From NCBI RefSeq assembly GCF_001653755.1, contig NZ_CP015125.1, positions 1,176,001 to 1,240,000 of the forward strand: DNA of 64,000 nt, given 5' to 3'. This stretch comes from Dokdonia donghaensis DSW-1. GTDB taxonomy: Bacteria; Bacteroidota; Bacteroidia; Flavobacteriales; Flavobacteriaceae. The stretch's first letter is position 1; every line of letters starts with the position of its first letter. This document shows positions 8,574 through 18,400 of this stretch, piece by piece. A program made the translations under genes and the position numbers. Under the pieces are notes generated by a model, which worked only from the letters and a program-made list of their open reading frames with translations, was not told the origin of the DNA and did no database searches.

Positions 8574-9038
8574 ATGTTGAAGGAAAAAGTAACCAATTTA
8601 CTACAAGAGGCACTGGATGAAAATCCAAATTTGTTTTTGATTAGTCTTGATATTCAAGGGAATAACGAGGTTAAAATTATCATAGATGGAGATGATGGTG
8701 TGAAGGTGGAAGATTGTATTGCGGTGAGTCGCAAGGTAGAGCATAACTTAGATAGGGAAGAAGAAGATTTTTCTTTAGAAGTGATGTCTGCTGGTGCTAC
8801 AAGCCCTTTAGCTATACCTAGGCAATATAAAAAGAATGTTGGAAGGCATCTTGAGGTTAAGAAAGAGGATGGGACAAAAATCGAAGGATTAATGACCGAT
8901 GCTACAGATACAGACGTAACGCTCACTTGGAAAACAAGAGAGCCAAAACCTGTTGGAAAGGGGAAAGTCACTGTTCAAAAGACAGAAACGATTTCTTATA
9001 GTGAGATAGTGCAAGCAAAAGTGATGATTAAATTTTAA
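8574..9038 (+). CDS. rimP: Ribosome maturation factor RimP
   Basis: 154 residues; needed for maturation of the 30S ribosomal subunit. The N-terminal RimP domain (KVEDCIAVSRKVEHNLD, then FSLEVMSAGATSPL, corresponding to the conserved EVSSPG segment) is followed by the SH3-like C-terminal domain starting with YKKNVGRHLEVK. The length is normal for the family. It starts with ATG at 8574 and is followed 11 bases later by nusA, the classical rimP-nusA-infB order. Confidence 0.95.
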   Translation: MLKEKVTNLLQEALDENPNLFLISLDIQGNNEVKIIIDGDDGVKVEDCIAVSRKVEHNLDREEEDFSLEVMSAGATSPLAIPRQYKKNVGRHLEVKKEDGTKIEGLMTDATDTDVTLTWKTREPKPVGKGKVTVQKTETISYSEIVQAKVMIKF

Positions 9039-9049
9039 CAAAAGTTGAT

Positions 9050-10282
9050 ATGGAGAATTTAGCGTTAATCGATTCTTTTTCAGAATTTAAGGACGATAAA
9101 TTAATAGATCGTGTGACCCTGATGGCCATCTTAGAAGAGGTGTTCAGAAGTACGTTAAAGAGACGTTTTGGAAGTGACGATAACTTTGATATAATTATAA
9201 ACCCTGATAAAGGAGATCTAGAGATCTGGCGTAACCGTGTGGTTGTTGCAGATGGAGAGGTGGAAGATGATAATGAAGAGATCTCATTAACAGATGCACG
9301 TAAGATTGAAGAAGATTTTGAGGTAGGTGAAGATGTATCAGAAGAGGTGAAGCTTATAGATTTAGGCCGTCGCTCTATTTTGGCACTACGTCAAAACTTA
9401 ATAAGTAAAATACACGAGCACGATAATACAAACATATACAAGCAGTTTAAAGAGCTAGAAGGTGATTTGTATACAGCAGAGGTTCACCATATACGTCACA
9501 GAGCAATAATATTGCTTGATGATGATGGAAACGAAATTATATTACCAAAGGATCGCCAGATACCTTCAGATTTTTTCAGAAAAGGAGAAAATGTACGTGG
9601 AGTGATAGAAAGCGTTGAGCTTAAGGGTAATAAGCCTGCAATTATTATGTCTAGAACATCTCCATTGTTTTTGGAGAAGTTGTTTGAGTCAGAGATACCA
9701 GAAGTGTTTGATGGTTTAATTACTGTTAAAAATGTAGTGCGTATCCCGGGTGAAAAGGCAAAAGTAGCAGTAGATTCTTATGATGATCGTATAGATCCAG
9801 TAGGGGCTTGTGTAGGTATGAAAGGATCTCGTATACACGGTATCGTAAGAGAGTTGGGTAATGAAAATATTGATGTTATTAATTACACGACTAATCTTAA
9901 TTTATATATTACAAGGGCTTTAAGTCCTGCTCGTATCACGAGTATTAAGATAGATGAAGAAAATAAGACTGCGCAAGCAGTGCTTAAGCCAGAAGAGGTG
10001 AGTAAAGCAATAGGTCGTGGAGGTCATAATATACGTCTTGCTGGGCAGCTTACTGGTTATGAAATTGACGTTTATAGAGAAGGGGTAGAAGAAGATGTTG
10101 AGCTTACAGAATTTTCAGACGAGATAGAAGCGTGGGTAATCGAAGCTTTTGGAAAAATAGGACTCGATACAGCGCGTAGCGTACTCGAGCAAGAAGTTAG
10201 TGATCTTGTACGACGTACAGATCTAGAAGAAGAAACAGTACTTGATGTGATGCGTATCCTCAAGGAAGAATTTGAAGAATAA
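9050..10282 (+). CDS. nusA: Transcription termination/antitermination factor NusA
   Basis: 410 residues. The N-terminal RNA-polymerase-binding domain covers about residues 1-125, followed by an S1 domain (~134-200), then KH1 and KH2 with the typical DPVGACVGMKGSRI (~247) and AIGRGGHNIRLA (~319) GxxG loops. The C terminus is short and acidic; it lacks the two extra acidic repeats of E. coli NusA, as is usual outside gammaproteobacteria. It modulates pausing and termination and may act on the leader hairpin of its own operon. The upstream rimP stop is 11 bases away and infB follows after 53 bases. Confidence 0.96.
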   Translation: MENLALIDSFSEFKDDKLIDRVTLMAILEEVFRSTLKRRFGSDDNFDIIINPDKGDLEIWRNRVVVADGEVEDDNEEISLTDARKIEEDFEVGEDVSEEVKLIDLGRRSILALRQNLISKIHEHDNTNIYKQFKELEGDLYTAEVHHIRHRAIILLDDDGNEIILPKDRQIPSDFFRKGENVRGVIESVELKGNKPAIIMSRTSPLFLEKLFESEIPEVFDGLITVKNVVRIPGEKAKVAVDSYDDRIDPVGACVGMKGSRIHGIVRELGNENIDVINYTTNLNLYITRALSPARITSIKIDEENKTAQAVLKPEEVSKAIGRGGHNIRLAGQLTGYEIDVYREGVEEDVELTEFSDEIEAWVIEAFGKIGLDTARSVLEQEVSDLVRRTDLEEETVLDVMRILKEEFEE

Positions 10283-10335
10283 AGTATCCTACTCTCAATA
10301 GTAAAGTAGGTATAGATAATAATTTAGAGCAGTTT

Positions 10336-13116
10336 ATGGCAGCAACAATGCGATTAAACAAGGTATTACGGGAATTGAACATTTCTCTTGATCGTGCCGT
10401 AGAATTTTTAAATTCTAAGGGTGTGGAGATAGAGGCACGTCCGACTACGAAAATTTCGACTGAAATTTACGAGGTGCTTTCGGGTGAGTTTCAAACGGAT
10501 GCCAACAAGAGAGTAGCTTCTAAGGAGGTTGCAGAGGCAAAAGAAAAGGAGAAGGAAGCATTGCGCGCCGCTCGTGAAGTAGAAATTGAGGCAAAAGCTG
10601 AAGCGAAAGCGGCAGCGCCTAAAAAGCAAGAGGTCGTTAAAGCTAAAGCACAGTTAGATGGACCAAAGCAAGTAGGAAAAATTGATCTTTCAAAGGGATC
10701 TGGAAAACCAGCACCTGTTAAGGAAGAGAAAAAGCCAGAGGTCAAGAAGGAAGAGGTTAAAAAGCCAGAAGTTCCTGTTGCTCCTGTAAAAGAGGAGGTA
10801 AAACCTACTCCAAAACCTGCTGTAGAAGAAAAGAAAAAAGAAGAAAAGCCAAAACAAGCTGCTCCTATAGAAAAAGAAGCAAAGAAAGTTCAGGCTCCTG
10901 CGGCAAGAAAGGAAGAGCCTAAGAAGGCTGATACTCCAGAAAAAGAAGTGGGTCTAGGTGATGAAGTTATCAAGACTGACTATAAAAAACTGGACGGACC
11001 TAACTTCACAGGTCAAAAAATTGACCTTTCTAAGTTTAAGAAGCCAGAAAAGAAATCATCTTCAGACGATAAGAAAAAACGTCGCCGTCGTATTACAAAA
11101 CCAGGTACAGGTGGCGGTAAGCCGGGAGGAAATAACCGAGGCGGAAACAATAACAACAACAACCGTGGTAATGCTGGAAAGGGTAGAGGGCGTGTTGTTA
11201 AGGCAGAGCCTACAGAAGAAGAAGTACAAAAACAAATACGTGAGACTCTTGAAAAACTTCAAGGAAAGTCTAATAAAGGTAAAGGTGCAAAATACCGTCG
11301 TGATAAGAGGGATCAGCACCGTCAAAAGACAGAAGATGATCTAGCTCAACAAGATGCAGAAAGCAAAATCCTTAAAGTAACAGAGTTTGTTACAGTAAGT
11401 GAAGTAGCTACAATGATGGATGTGGGTGTAACGCAAATTATATCTGCGTGTATGTCACTGGGTATGATGGTAACGATGAACCAGCGTCTAGATGCAGAAA
11501 CATTATCTATTGTTGCAGATGAGTTTGGATACTCTGTAGAGTTTGTAACTGCAGATCTTGAAGATGCAATAGAAGATGTTGAAGATTCTCCAGAAGACTT
11601 AGTAGAAAGAGCTCCTATTGTAACCGTTATGGGTCACGTAGATCACGGTAAAACATCGTTACTGGATTACATCCGTAAGGAAAATGTAATTGCAGGCGAG
11701 AGTGGAGGTATAACACAGCACATAGGTGCATATGGTGTACAGCTAGAAGATGGTAAAAAAGTTGCCTTTTTAGATACTCCAGGTCACGAGGCCTTTACGG
11801 CGATGCGTGCTCGTGGTGCTCAAGTAACAGATATTGCTGTTATTGTAGTCGCTGCAGATGATGATATAATGCCACAAACTAAAGAGGCAATCTCTCACGC
11901 TCAGGCAGCAGGAGTACCTATAGTTTTTGCAATAAATAAAATTGACCTTCCAGCGGCAAACCCTGAGAAGATTAAAGAAGGGCTTGCGCAGATGAATCTT
12001 CTTGTAGAAGATTGGGGTGGAAAAATCCAATCACAAGAAATATCTGCAAAGAAAGGTACGGGAGTGAAAGAATTACTTGAGAAAGTATTACTTGAAGCCG
12101 AGCTATTAGAGCTTAAAGCAAACCCAGATAGAAATGCAAACGGTACAGTTGTAGAAGCATTCTTAGATAAAGGTCGAGGATATGTATCTACCATACTTGT
12201 CCAAGCAGGAACGCTTGAAGTGGGTGATTACGTACTAGCGGGAACTACCTCTGGTAAAGTAAAAGCGATGCACGATGAGCGTGGTAAGAAAATTAAGAAG
12301 GCTGGACCTTCTACTCCGGTCTCTGTTTTAGGACTAGATGGAGCGCCACAAGCAGGTGATAAGTTTGTTGTAATGACAGATGAGCGTGAGGCAAAAGATA
12401 TTGCTACTAAGCGTACACAGCTGCAACGTGAGCAGAACGTGCGTACACAACGTCACATAACACTTGATGAGATAGGTAGACGTATTGCTCTTGGAGACTT
12501 TAAAGAACTTAATATTATCCTTAAAGGTGATGTGGATGGATCTGTAGAAGCACTTACAGATAGTTTCCAAAAATTATCTACAGAGGAGATTGCTGTAAAT
12601 ATTATACACAAAGGTGTAGGAGCTATTACAGAAAGTGATGTACTGCTTGCTTCAGCTTCAGATGCGATTATTATCGGGTTTAATGTACGTCCAGCAGGTA
12701 ATGCTAGACAGGTAGCTGATAAGGAAGAAATCGATATCCGTACATACTCTATCATCTATGATGCGATCAATGATCTTAAAGATGCGATGGAGGGAATGTT
12801 ATCACCAGAGATGCGTGAGGAGATTACAGGTACGGCAGAGATACGTGAGACCTTTAAGATATCTAAAGTTGGTACAATTGCAGGTTGTATGGTTACAAAT
12901 GGTAAGATATTTAGAAATTCAAACATACGTCTTATACGTGATGGTGTAGTAGTTTACACAGGTGAGCTTGCTGCCCTTAAACGTTTTAAAGATGATGTAA
13001 AGGAAGTTTCAAAAGGATACGATTGTGGTATGCAGATTAAAAACTACAATGACATCAAGCTGGATGACGTTATAGAAGCATTCCAAGAAGTAGCTGTAAA
13101 GAAGAAGCTTAAATAA
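10336..13116 (+). CDS. infB: Translation initiation factor IF-2
   Basis: 926 residues; a GTPase that brings initiator tRNA to the 30S subunit. Residues 1-55 form the first IF2_N domain, followed by a long low-complexity K/E/P/A-rich linker (~70-320) ending in a Gly/Asn/Arg-rich stretch. A second IF2_N-like domain (~350-410) precedes the G domain: GHVDHGKT at 433-440, DTPGHEA at ~480, NKID at ~534. Domains II, III and IV follow. The start at 10336 gives MAATMRLNKVLRELN, the standard N terminus. A strong terminator ends the operon. Confidence 0.97.
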   Translation: MAATMRLNKVLRELNISLDRAVEFLNSKGVEIEARPTTKISTEIYEVLSGEFQTDANKRVASKEVAEAKEKEKEALRAAREVEIEAKAEAKAAAPKKQEVVKAKAQLDGPKQVGKIDLSKGSGKPAPVKEEKKPEVKKEEVKKPEVPVAPVKEEVKPTPKPAVEEKKKEEKPKQAAPIEKEAKKVQAPAARKEEPKKADTPEKEVGLGDEVIKTDYKKLDGPNFTGQKIDLSKFKKPEKKSSSDDKKKRRRRITKPGTGGGKPGGNNRGGNNNNNNRGNAGKGRGRVVKAEPTEEEVQKQIRETLEKLQGKSNKGKGAKYRRDKRDQHRQKTEDDLAQQDAESKILKVTEFVTVSEVATMMDVGVTQIISACMSLGMMVTMNQRLDAETLSIVADEFGYSVEFVTADLEDAIEDVEDSPEDLVERAPIVTVMGHVDHGKTSLLDYIRKENVIAGESGGITQHIGAYGVQLEDGKKVAFLDTPGHEAFTAMRARGAQVTDIAVIVVAADDDIMPQTKEAISHAQAAGVPIVFAINKIDLPAANPEKIKEGLAQMNLLVEDWGGKIQSQEISAKKGTGVKELLEKVLLEAELLELKANPDRNANGTVVEAFLDKGRGYVSTILVQAGTLEVGDYVLAGTTSGKVKAMHDERGKKIKKAGPSTPVSVLGLDGAPQAGDKFVVMTDEREAKDIATKRTQLQREQNVRTQRHITLDEIGRRIALGDFKELNIILKGDVDGSVEALTDSFQKLSTEEIAVNIIHKGVGAITESDVLLASASDAIIIGFNVRPAGNARQVADKEEIDIRTYSIIYDAINDLKDAMEGMLSPEMREEITGTAEIRETFKISKVGTIAGCMVTNGKIFRNSNIRLIRDGVVVYTGELAALKRFKDDVKEVSKGYDCGMQIKNYNDIKLDDVIEAFQEVAVKKKLK

Positions 13117-13138
13117 TATAAAGCTATATTTAATATAT

Positions 13139-13174
13139 AATCGCCTTAGAGTTTATCTAAGGCGATTTTTTTAT
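13139..13174 (+). terminator. Terminator of the rimP-nusA-infB operon
   Basis: AATCGCCTTAGA pairs with TCTAAGGCGATT around GTTTA and is followed by seven T. The palindrome copy at 13176 begins just after it. Confidence 0.95.
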
Positions 13175-13175
13175 G

Positions 13176-13191
13176 CGCTTTCGCGAAAGCG
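13176..13191. repeat. 16-bp palindrome, copy 4 (intergenic)
   Basis: Exact CGCTTTCGCGAAAGCG directly after the infB terminator. In the rest of the interval 13192-13350 I see no gene or clear signal. Confidence 0.95.
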
Positions 13192-13350
13192 TATAATTAC
13201 CCTAAAAAAACACCTTTTGAGCAGTTTTGGGCCTTTTAAATGGCTTTCTCATACGGATTGTGCTGTCGTTTGTGAGAGCACGTTTGCTTGGTAGTTTGAG
13301 CTTGTTAAATTATGTGCTGCGAGTGTGAGTTTTGTTTAAATTAAAAGCAT

Positions 13351-13390
13351 AAAAAATCCTCAATATCAAAAAGGTATTGAGGATTTTTTA
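13351..13390 (-). terminator. Terminator of the SPOR-like gene (possibly bidirectional)
   Basis: AAAAAATCCTCAATA pairs with TATTGAGGATTTTTT around a short loop. It lies just after the minus-strand stop at 13410 and has A/T tracts on both sides. Confidence 0.88.
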
Positions 13391-13409
13391 TAGGGTCTTT
13401 ACGGGTGGG

Positions 13410-13799
13410 CTAGTTATCTGGTTTAAAAATAAAAGCACTAGAAAATTCCTTTCTTATTTCCATAAGAGCGCGATCTGCTTCTAGCCTATTTCTAAAGTTT
13501 CCTATCCATACTTTATAGTTAGGTGTTTCGTGTTTAATGGCAGATGTCCAGGTGCCTATGCGGTTACGATACTTCTTAAGTGTAGCGCTGGCAGTGTTTA
13601 AGCTCCCTGAGTATAGTTGTATCTTATATCTGTCTGCTAGTTTGTTGTCTTTTGTAAGGCTGCTTTTTAAATCAAGTAATTCGGTAATTCTATTGTCTTG
13701 ATTTACGGTTACTTGTGCAGATTGCGCTTTCGCGAAAGCGGAAAAAGTAAGGGTAACTGCTATGGCAATTACGATATGTTGAAACGGTTGTACGCTCAT
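13410..13799 (-). CDS. Secreted SPOR-domain-like protein
   Basis: 129 residues from the ATG at 13799; a TTG 15 codons upstream would add a non-typical extension. Residues 1-25 form a signal peptide: hydrophobic IVIAIAVTLTFS followed by AFAKA, with cleavage expected after A25. The C-terminal part (YKIQLYSGSLNTASATLKKY ... YKVWIGNFRNRLEADRAL) has the two-strand pattern of a SPOR domain, which in other proteins binds denuded peptidoglycan. The AFAKA segment is encoded by the palindrome at 13725. Single gene on the minus strand, followed by a terminator. Confidence 0.8.
   Translation of the reverse strand: MSVQPFQHIVIAIAVTLTFSAFAKAQSAQVTVNQDNRITELLDLKSSLTKDNKLADRYKIQLYSGSLNTASATLKKYRNRIGTWTSAIKHETPNYKVWIGNFRNRLEADRALMEIRKEFSSAFIFKPDN
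13725..13740. repeat. 16-bp palindrome, copy 5 (in SPOR gene signal peptide)
   Basis: Exact CGCTTTCGCGAAAGCG. Read on the minus strand as AFAKA and placed exactly at the signal peptidase site of the protein. Confidence 0.95.
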
Positions 13800-13921
13800 A
13801 ATTTGCTGATTTTGAACAAAGGTAAAAGATAAAAACTTAAACAAATTAATATTATTATTTAGAACTATTATAAATTAGTAAGAACCCCCGTAAGGTGCCC
13901 TAAAAAATGCAGTTTGTGTAG

Positions 13922-13929
13922 TATTTTTG
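13922..13929 (+). promoter_or_regulatory. Candidate -7 promoter box of the act-cox operon
   Basis: TATTTTTG fits TAnnTTTG. No clear -33 TTG is seen at the usual distance. The start codon of actA is 91 bases further, leaving a long leader with TTAAC repeats at 13951-13976. Confidence 0.5.
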
Positions 13930-13950
13930 CATACCATTTTGTGCGCGGGT

Positions 13951-13976
13951 TTAACAGGTTCTTAACGAGCTTAACA
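13951..13976 (+). promoter_or_regulatory. Three TTAAC direct repeats in the actA leader
   Basis: TTAACA at 13951, TTAACG at 13962 and TTAACA at 13971. The first pair is spaced by 11 bases, as in sites of OmpR/PhoB-type regulators. Function unproven. Confidence 0.35.
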
Positions 13977-14020
13977 GTATAAAAACCGTGCCATCTTTTT
14001 GAAGCTAATTCAATATTAAT

Positions 14021-15319
14021 ATGATACAGGTTAAACGCCAAAATTCATTCTCGAGAATACTTACCCTAGCTGCGGTAGTGCTTCTCACTTTATCTAGTTC
14101 TCTTTTTGCACAAGATGCACCTGCGGCTGATGCTAAGGCTGGTGAGGCTTTGTTTAAAGCAAATTGTGCAGCTTGTCACAAATTATATAAGCCTATGACT
14201 GGGCCGTTACTTCACCAGGTTTCTGAGAAGTACGACCGTGAGTGGTTATATAAGTGGATCAAGAATAGTCAGGGACTTATCAAGTCTGGAGACCCTCTTG
14301 CTGTAAAAGTATATGAGGAGAATGGTAATAAAGTGATGAACTCTTTTCCTGCATTATCAAATGCAGATATAGATAACATTCTAGCGTATACAGATACGCC
14401 AAAACCAAAAGCGCCAGAAGTAACAGCTGTCGTTGGAGGTGCAGATGGAAATCAAGGAGGTGGAGTTTCAAATAACCTTATCCTTGCGATTCTTGGATTT
14501 GTGTTGTTGCTTCTTGTTGCTGTATTGTTTTTGGTAAACAACACACTTAACAAGTTTGCTTCTGCTCAAGGAATTGAAATGCCGGTAGCGGAGAAGCGCA
14601 AGCCTATCTGGAAAGCCTTTGTTGAAAATCAATTCTTAGTATTAGTGTCGGTAATCTTCTTATTATTAGGAAGTGCATACTTTGCTTACGGGTGGATGTC
14701 ACAAGTAGGGGTTGATCAGGGGTATATGCCTGTGCAGCCTATACACTACTCGCACAGAATTCACGCAGGAGAGAATGCAATAGAGTGTAAGTACTGTCAC
14801 TCTTCTGCAAGAGTGTCTAAGCATTCTGGTATTCCATCTCTTAATGTGTGTATGAACTGTCACAAGTCTATCGCAGAAGTTGCTGGACCTGAGTCTGAGT
14901 TTAGCTCTGTTACTGAAGATTACTCTAAGGAATTTTATGATAAAGAAATCCAAAAGCTTTATAAAGCTGTAGGTTGGGATGAGGCAACACAATCATACAC
15001 TGGGGAAACTCAGGCGGTAGAGTGGGTGCGTATTCATAATCTTCCGGACTTTGCATACTTTAATCACTCACAGCACGTAAGTGTGGCTGGTATAGAGTGT
15101 CAGAAATGTCACGGTCCTGTAGAGGAGATGGAGATTATGTATCAACACGCGCCTCTTACTATGGGATGGTGTATAAACTGTCACCGTGAGACTAACGTGA
15201 AGATTGAAGGTAATGCATATTACGAAGAGATTCACGAGCAACTTGCAAAGAAGTATGGTGTTGAAAAAGTGACGGCTGCTCAAATGGGTGGTCTGGAATG
15301 TGGTAAATGTCACTACTAA
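14021..15319 (+). CDS. actA: Alternative complex III subunit A, cytochrome c with an extra N-terminal heme domain
   Basis: 432 residues. After a signal peptide (to about residue 30) comes a monoheme cytochrome c domain (KANCAACHK near residue 49, with a Met-containing MNSFPALSNADIDNILAY tail), two membrane segments (~153-175 and ~207-227), and the ActA multiheme domain with CKYCH, CMNCH, CQKCH, CINCH and CGKCH. The total is six CxxCH sites, one more than the usual five of ActA. It passes electrons from the quinol-oxidising complex to cytochrome oxidase on the periplasmic side. First gene of an operon actABCDEF-coxBA. Confidence 0.92.
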   Translation: MIQVKRQNSFSRILTLAAVVLLTLSSSLFAQDAPAADAKAGEALFKANCAACHKLYKPMTGPLLHQVSEKYDREWLYKWIKNSQGLIKSGDPLAVKVYEENGNKVMNSFPALSNADIDNILAYTDTPKPKAPEVTAVVGGADGNQGGGVSNNLILAILGFVLLLLVAVLFLVNNTLNKFASAQGIEMPVAEKRKPIWKAFVENQFLVLVSVIFLLLGSAYFAYGWMSQVGVDQGYMPVQPIHYSHRIHAGENAIECKYCHSSARVSKHSGIPSLNVCMNCHKSIAEVAGPESEFSSVTEDYSKEFYDKEIQKLYKAVGWDEATQSYTGETQAVEWVRIHNLPDFAYFNHSQHVSVAGIECQKCHGPVEEMEIMYQHAPLTMGWCINCHRETNVKIEGNAYYEEIHEQLAKKYGVEKVTAAQMGGLECGKCHY

Positions 15320-15360
15320 TAAAGAGAATTTAAGTTTCGAAAGAAACCCTTAATAAAGGT

Positions 15361-15380
15361 TGCTGAGCGTAGTCGAGGCA
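15361..15380. repeat. Possible dispersed intergenic repeat
   Basis: Contains CTGAGCGTAGTCGAG, which resembles short intergenic repeats (CTCGACTACGCTCAG type) found in many Bacteroidota genomes. Only one copy is in this window, so repeat status is from memory. Confidence 0.3.
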
Positions 15381-15400
15381 CAAATTAATAAATCAATTAT

Positions 15401-18400
15401 ATGTCATCAAACAAGAAATACTGGAAAAGTGTCGATGAGCTCCACGGAGATGCATCTATCGAGGCACTAAGACAGAATGAGTTTGTACAAGAAATTCCGA
15501 CAGATGAATTTTTAGGTGATAAGGAAACACTTGAAAATACAGAAACTACACGTCGTGACTTCTTGAAGTACGTAGGTTTCTCTACAGCGGCAGCATCGCT
15601 TGCGGCTTGTGAGGGTCCTGTTGTAAAGTCTGTGCCTTATGTGGTGCAGCCAGAGCAAATAATACCGGGTGTTGCAGATTACTATGCAACTACTATTGCA
15701 GATGGTTTTGACTTTGCAAGTGTGCTTGTAAAGACTCGTGAGGGTCGCCCTATTAAAATAGAAAACAATGACCTTGCTAAGGCTGGTTTTGGGGCAAACG
15801 CTCGTGTACACGCATCTGTTCTTGGAATGTACGATACAAAGCGTGCGCAGTTTCCAACGGCAGGAGGAGAAGAGGTTTCTTGGACAGATATAGATAAAGG
15901 AGTTGTTGCTGCACTTGAAAGTGGTAAGAAAGCAGTGTTGCTTACTCAGACATTTGCAAGCCCATCAACAGATAAGCTTATAGGAGAATTTATTGCAAAG
16001 TATCCTAATGTTTCTCACGTTGCTTATGATGCTGCTGGAGAGCAATTTGCTTTAGATGCTTTTGAAATAAAATACGGTTTCCGTGCATTGCCAGATTATA
16101 ATTTTGGTGATGCAGAAGTAATTGTCTCAGTAGGGGCAGACTTTTTAGGAGATTGGAATGGTGGTGGATATGATTCTGCTTATGGTAAGTCTCGTGTGCC
16201 TAAAAATGGAAAGATGTCTAAGCACTATCAGTTTGAGGCAAATATGTCTCTTTCTGGTGCAAATGCAGATGTACGTGTTCCAGCAACACCATCACAACAA
16301 AAATTAATAGTGCAAGCACTTGCAGGTGGATCTGCTTCTGGTCTTCCAGAAGGGGTGAAGGCTAAAGTTGCTCAGGCACGTAAGGCGCTTCTTGCTGCCG
16401 GTAGTAAGGGACTTCTTGTGACAGGTGTTCAAGATGTTTCTACACAAAGAATCGCACTTGACTTTAACGAAGGTAAAGTGGTGATGGATACTGCTAAGCC
16501 TAAGCTTACAAGATCTGGCGATGCTCGTAAAGTGATGCAGCTCGTAAAAGAGATGAACGCTGGTCAAGTAGGAACACTTATTATGGCTGGAGTAAATCCT
16601 GCTTATAGTCTTCCTAATGCAGATGAGTTTGTTGCTGGTCTTGCAAAGGTTGATGTTTCTGTAGCTTGTTCTTTAAGAGCAGATGAGACAGCAGCACTTT
16701 CTACTCATATTGCACCAGTACCGCACTACCTTGAGTCTTGGGGAGATGTGCAGATTAAAATGGGTGAGGTAAGTTTACAGCAGCCTACAATAAAAGAGAT
16801 ATTTAATACACGTCAGTTCCAGCAAAGTTTACTTAACTGGATGGGTGTAGATAAAACATATTATAGCTACCTTAAAGAGACTATGTCTTCGGCAGGTGTC
16901 GCATTTAATAAGTCTGTTCAAGCAGGAGTTGTTGAGACTAGCGCTTTCGCGAAAGCGGTAACCGCATCAAACACTTCTATAGCTTCAGATGCTGGTCTTG
17001 CGAGTACATTGCAAGAGGGTAATGGAGGCTTTGAGCTTACGTTGTATACAAAAACATCAATGGGTGATGGTACTCAGGCAAACAACCCTTGGTTACAGGA
17101 GATGCCAGATCCATTAACGCGTTGTACTTGGGATAACTACTTGACAATGTCTGAGGCAGATGCCAAAGAACTTGGTTTGTGGTTTGATAGAAGTTCATTC
17201 TTTACAGAAGCACGTCACGATGCAAATGGAGGTCTTAATGGTCACTATGCAAATGTTACTGTAAACGGTGTAACTATCGAGAAAGTACCGGTAATGATAC
17301 AGCCAGGTCAAGCTAAAGGATCTGTAGGTCTTGCGCTAGGGTATGGTCGTAAAGAAAGTATTCAAGAAGAGATGCAAACGGGTGTTAACGCATTCCCTTT
17401 AATGCAAAACTTCCAGACTACGCAAAGTGTAACTATCGAGAAAGTAAGTGGTGTACACGAGTTTGCTTCTGTACAGCAGCACAACACGCTTATGGGTCGT
17501 GGTGATATCGTAAAGGAGACAACTCTTGAGATATTTAACACAAAAGATAAGCACTTCTGGAACGCGGTTCCTGAGGTAAGTAAAGCACACATAGAGTATG
17601 AAGTGACTTCACCAGAAGTTGATCTTTGGGAAGAGTTTGATCGTTCAATAGGGCATCATTTTAACCTTGCTATTGATCTTAATGCTTGTACGGGATGTGG
17701 TGCGTGTGTGATAGCTTGTCACGCTGAGAATAATGTTCCTGTAGTAGGAAAGTCTGAAATACGTCGTAGTCGTGATATGCATTGGTTACGTATAGATAGA
17801 TATTATTCATCTGAGGATACATTTTCTGAAGATGATACTAAGAAGGAAGAGTTTGATGGATTAGGTGGTGATAAAGGTTCTCTTGGAGGATTTGGTGAGC
17901 TAGAAGATCCAGCTGCAAATCCACAGGTTGCTTTCCAGCCTATAATGTGTCAGCACTGTAACCACGCTCCTTGTGAGACTGTGTGTCCAGTAGCAGCTAC
18001 ATCTCACGGTCGTCAAGGTCAAAACCATATGGCTTACAACCGTTGTGTAGGTACTCGTTACTGTGCAAACAACTGTCCTTATAAAGTACGTCGTTTCAAC
18101 TGGTTCCTTTATAATGGTAATGACGAGTTTGATTATCATATGAACAATGATCTTGGGCGTATGGTTATCAACCCAGATGTAACTGTTCGTTCTCGTGGGG
18201 TTATGGAGAAGTGTTCTATGTGTATCCAAATGACACAAAAGACTATTCTTGATGCTAAGCGCGATGGACGTAAGGTAAAAGATGGTGAGTTTGCAACGGC
18301 TTGTTCTAATGCTTGTACAACTGGAGCACTTGCCTTCGGAGATATAAACGACAAGGATAGCAAGATTGCAGAGCTTAAAGAAGATGATCGTATGTATCAC

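Noticed and set aside
10958..11344. Plus-strand ORF of 128 residues in another frame of infB
   Set aside because: Lies within the low-complexity linker of IF-2 and is a frame shadow.
13176..13191. The palindrome itself as an intrinsic terminator
   Set aside because: No T tract follows most copies, and separate terminator hairpins lie next to them; half of the copies are inside genes.
17900..18400. Minus-strand ORF of 166 residues
   Set aside because: It overlaps the conserved iron-sulfur part of actB in full; no domain or start context of its own.
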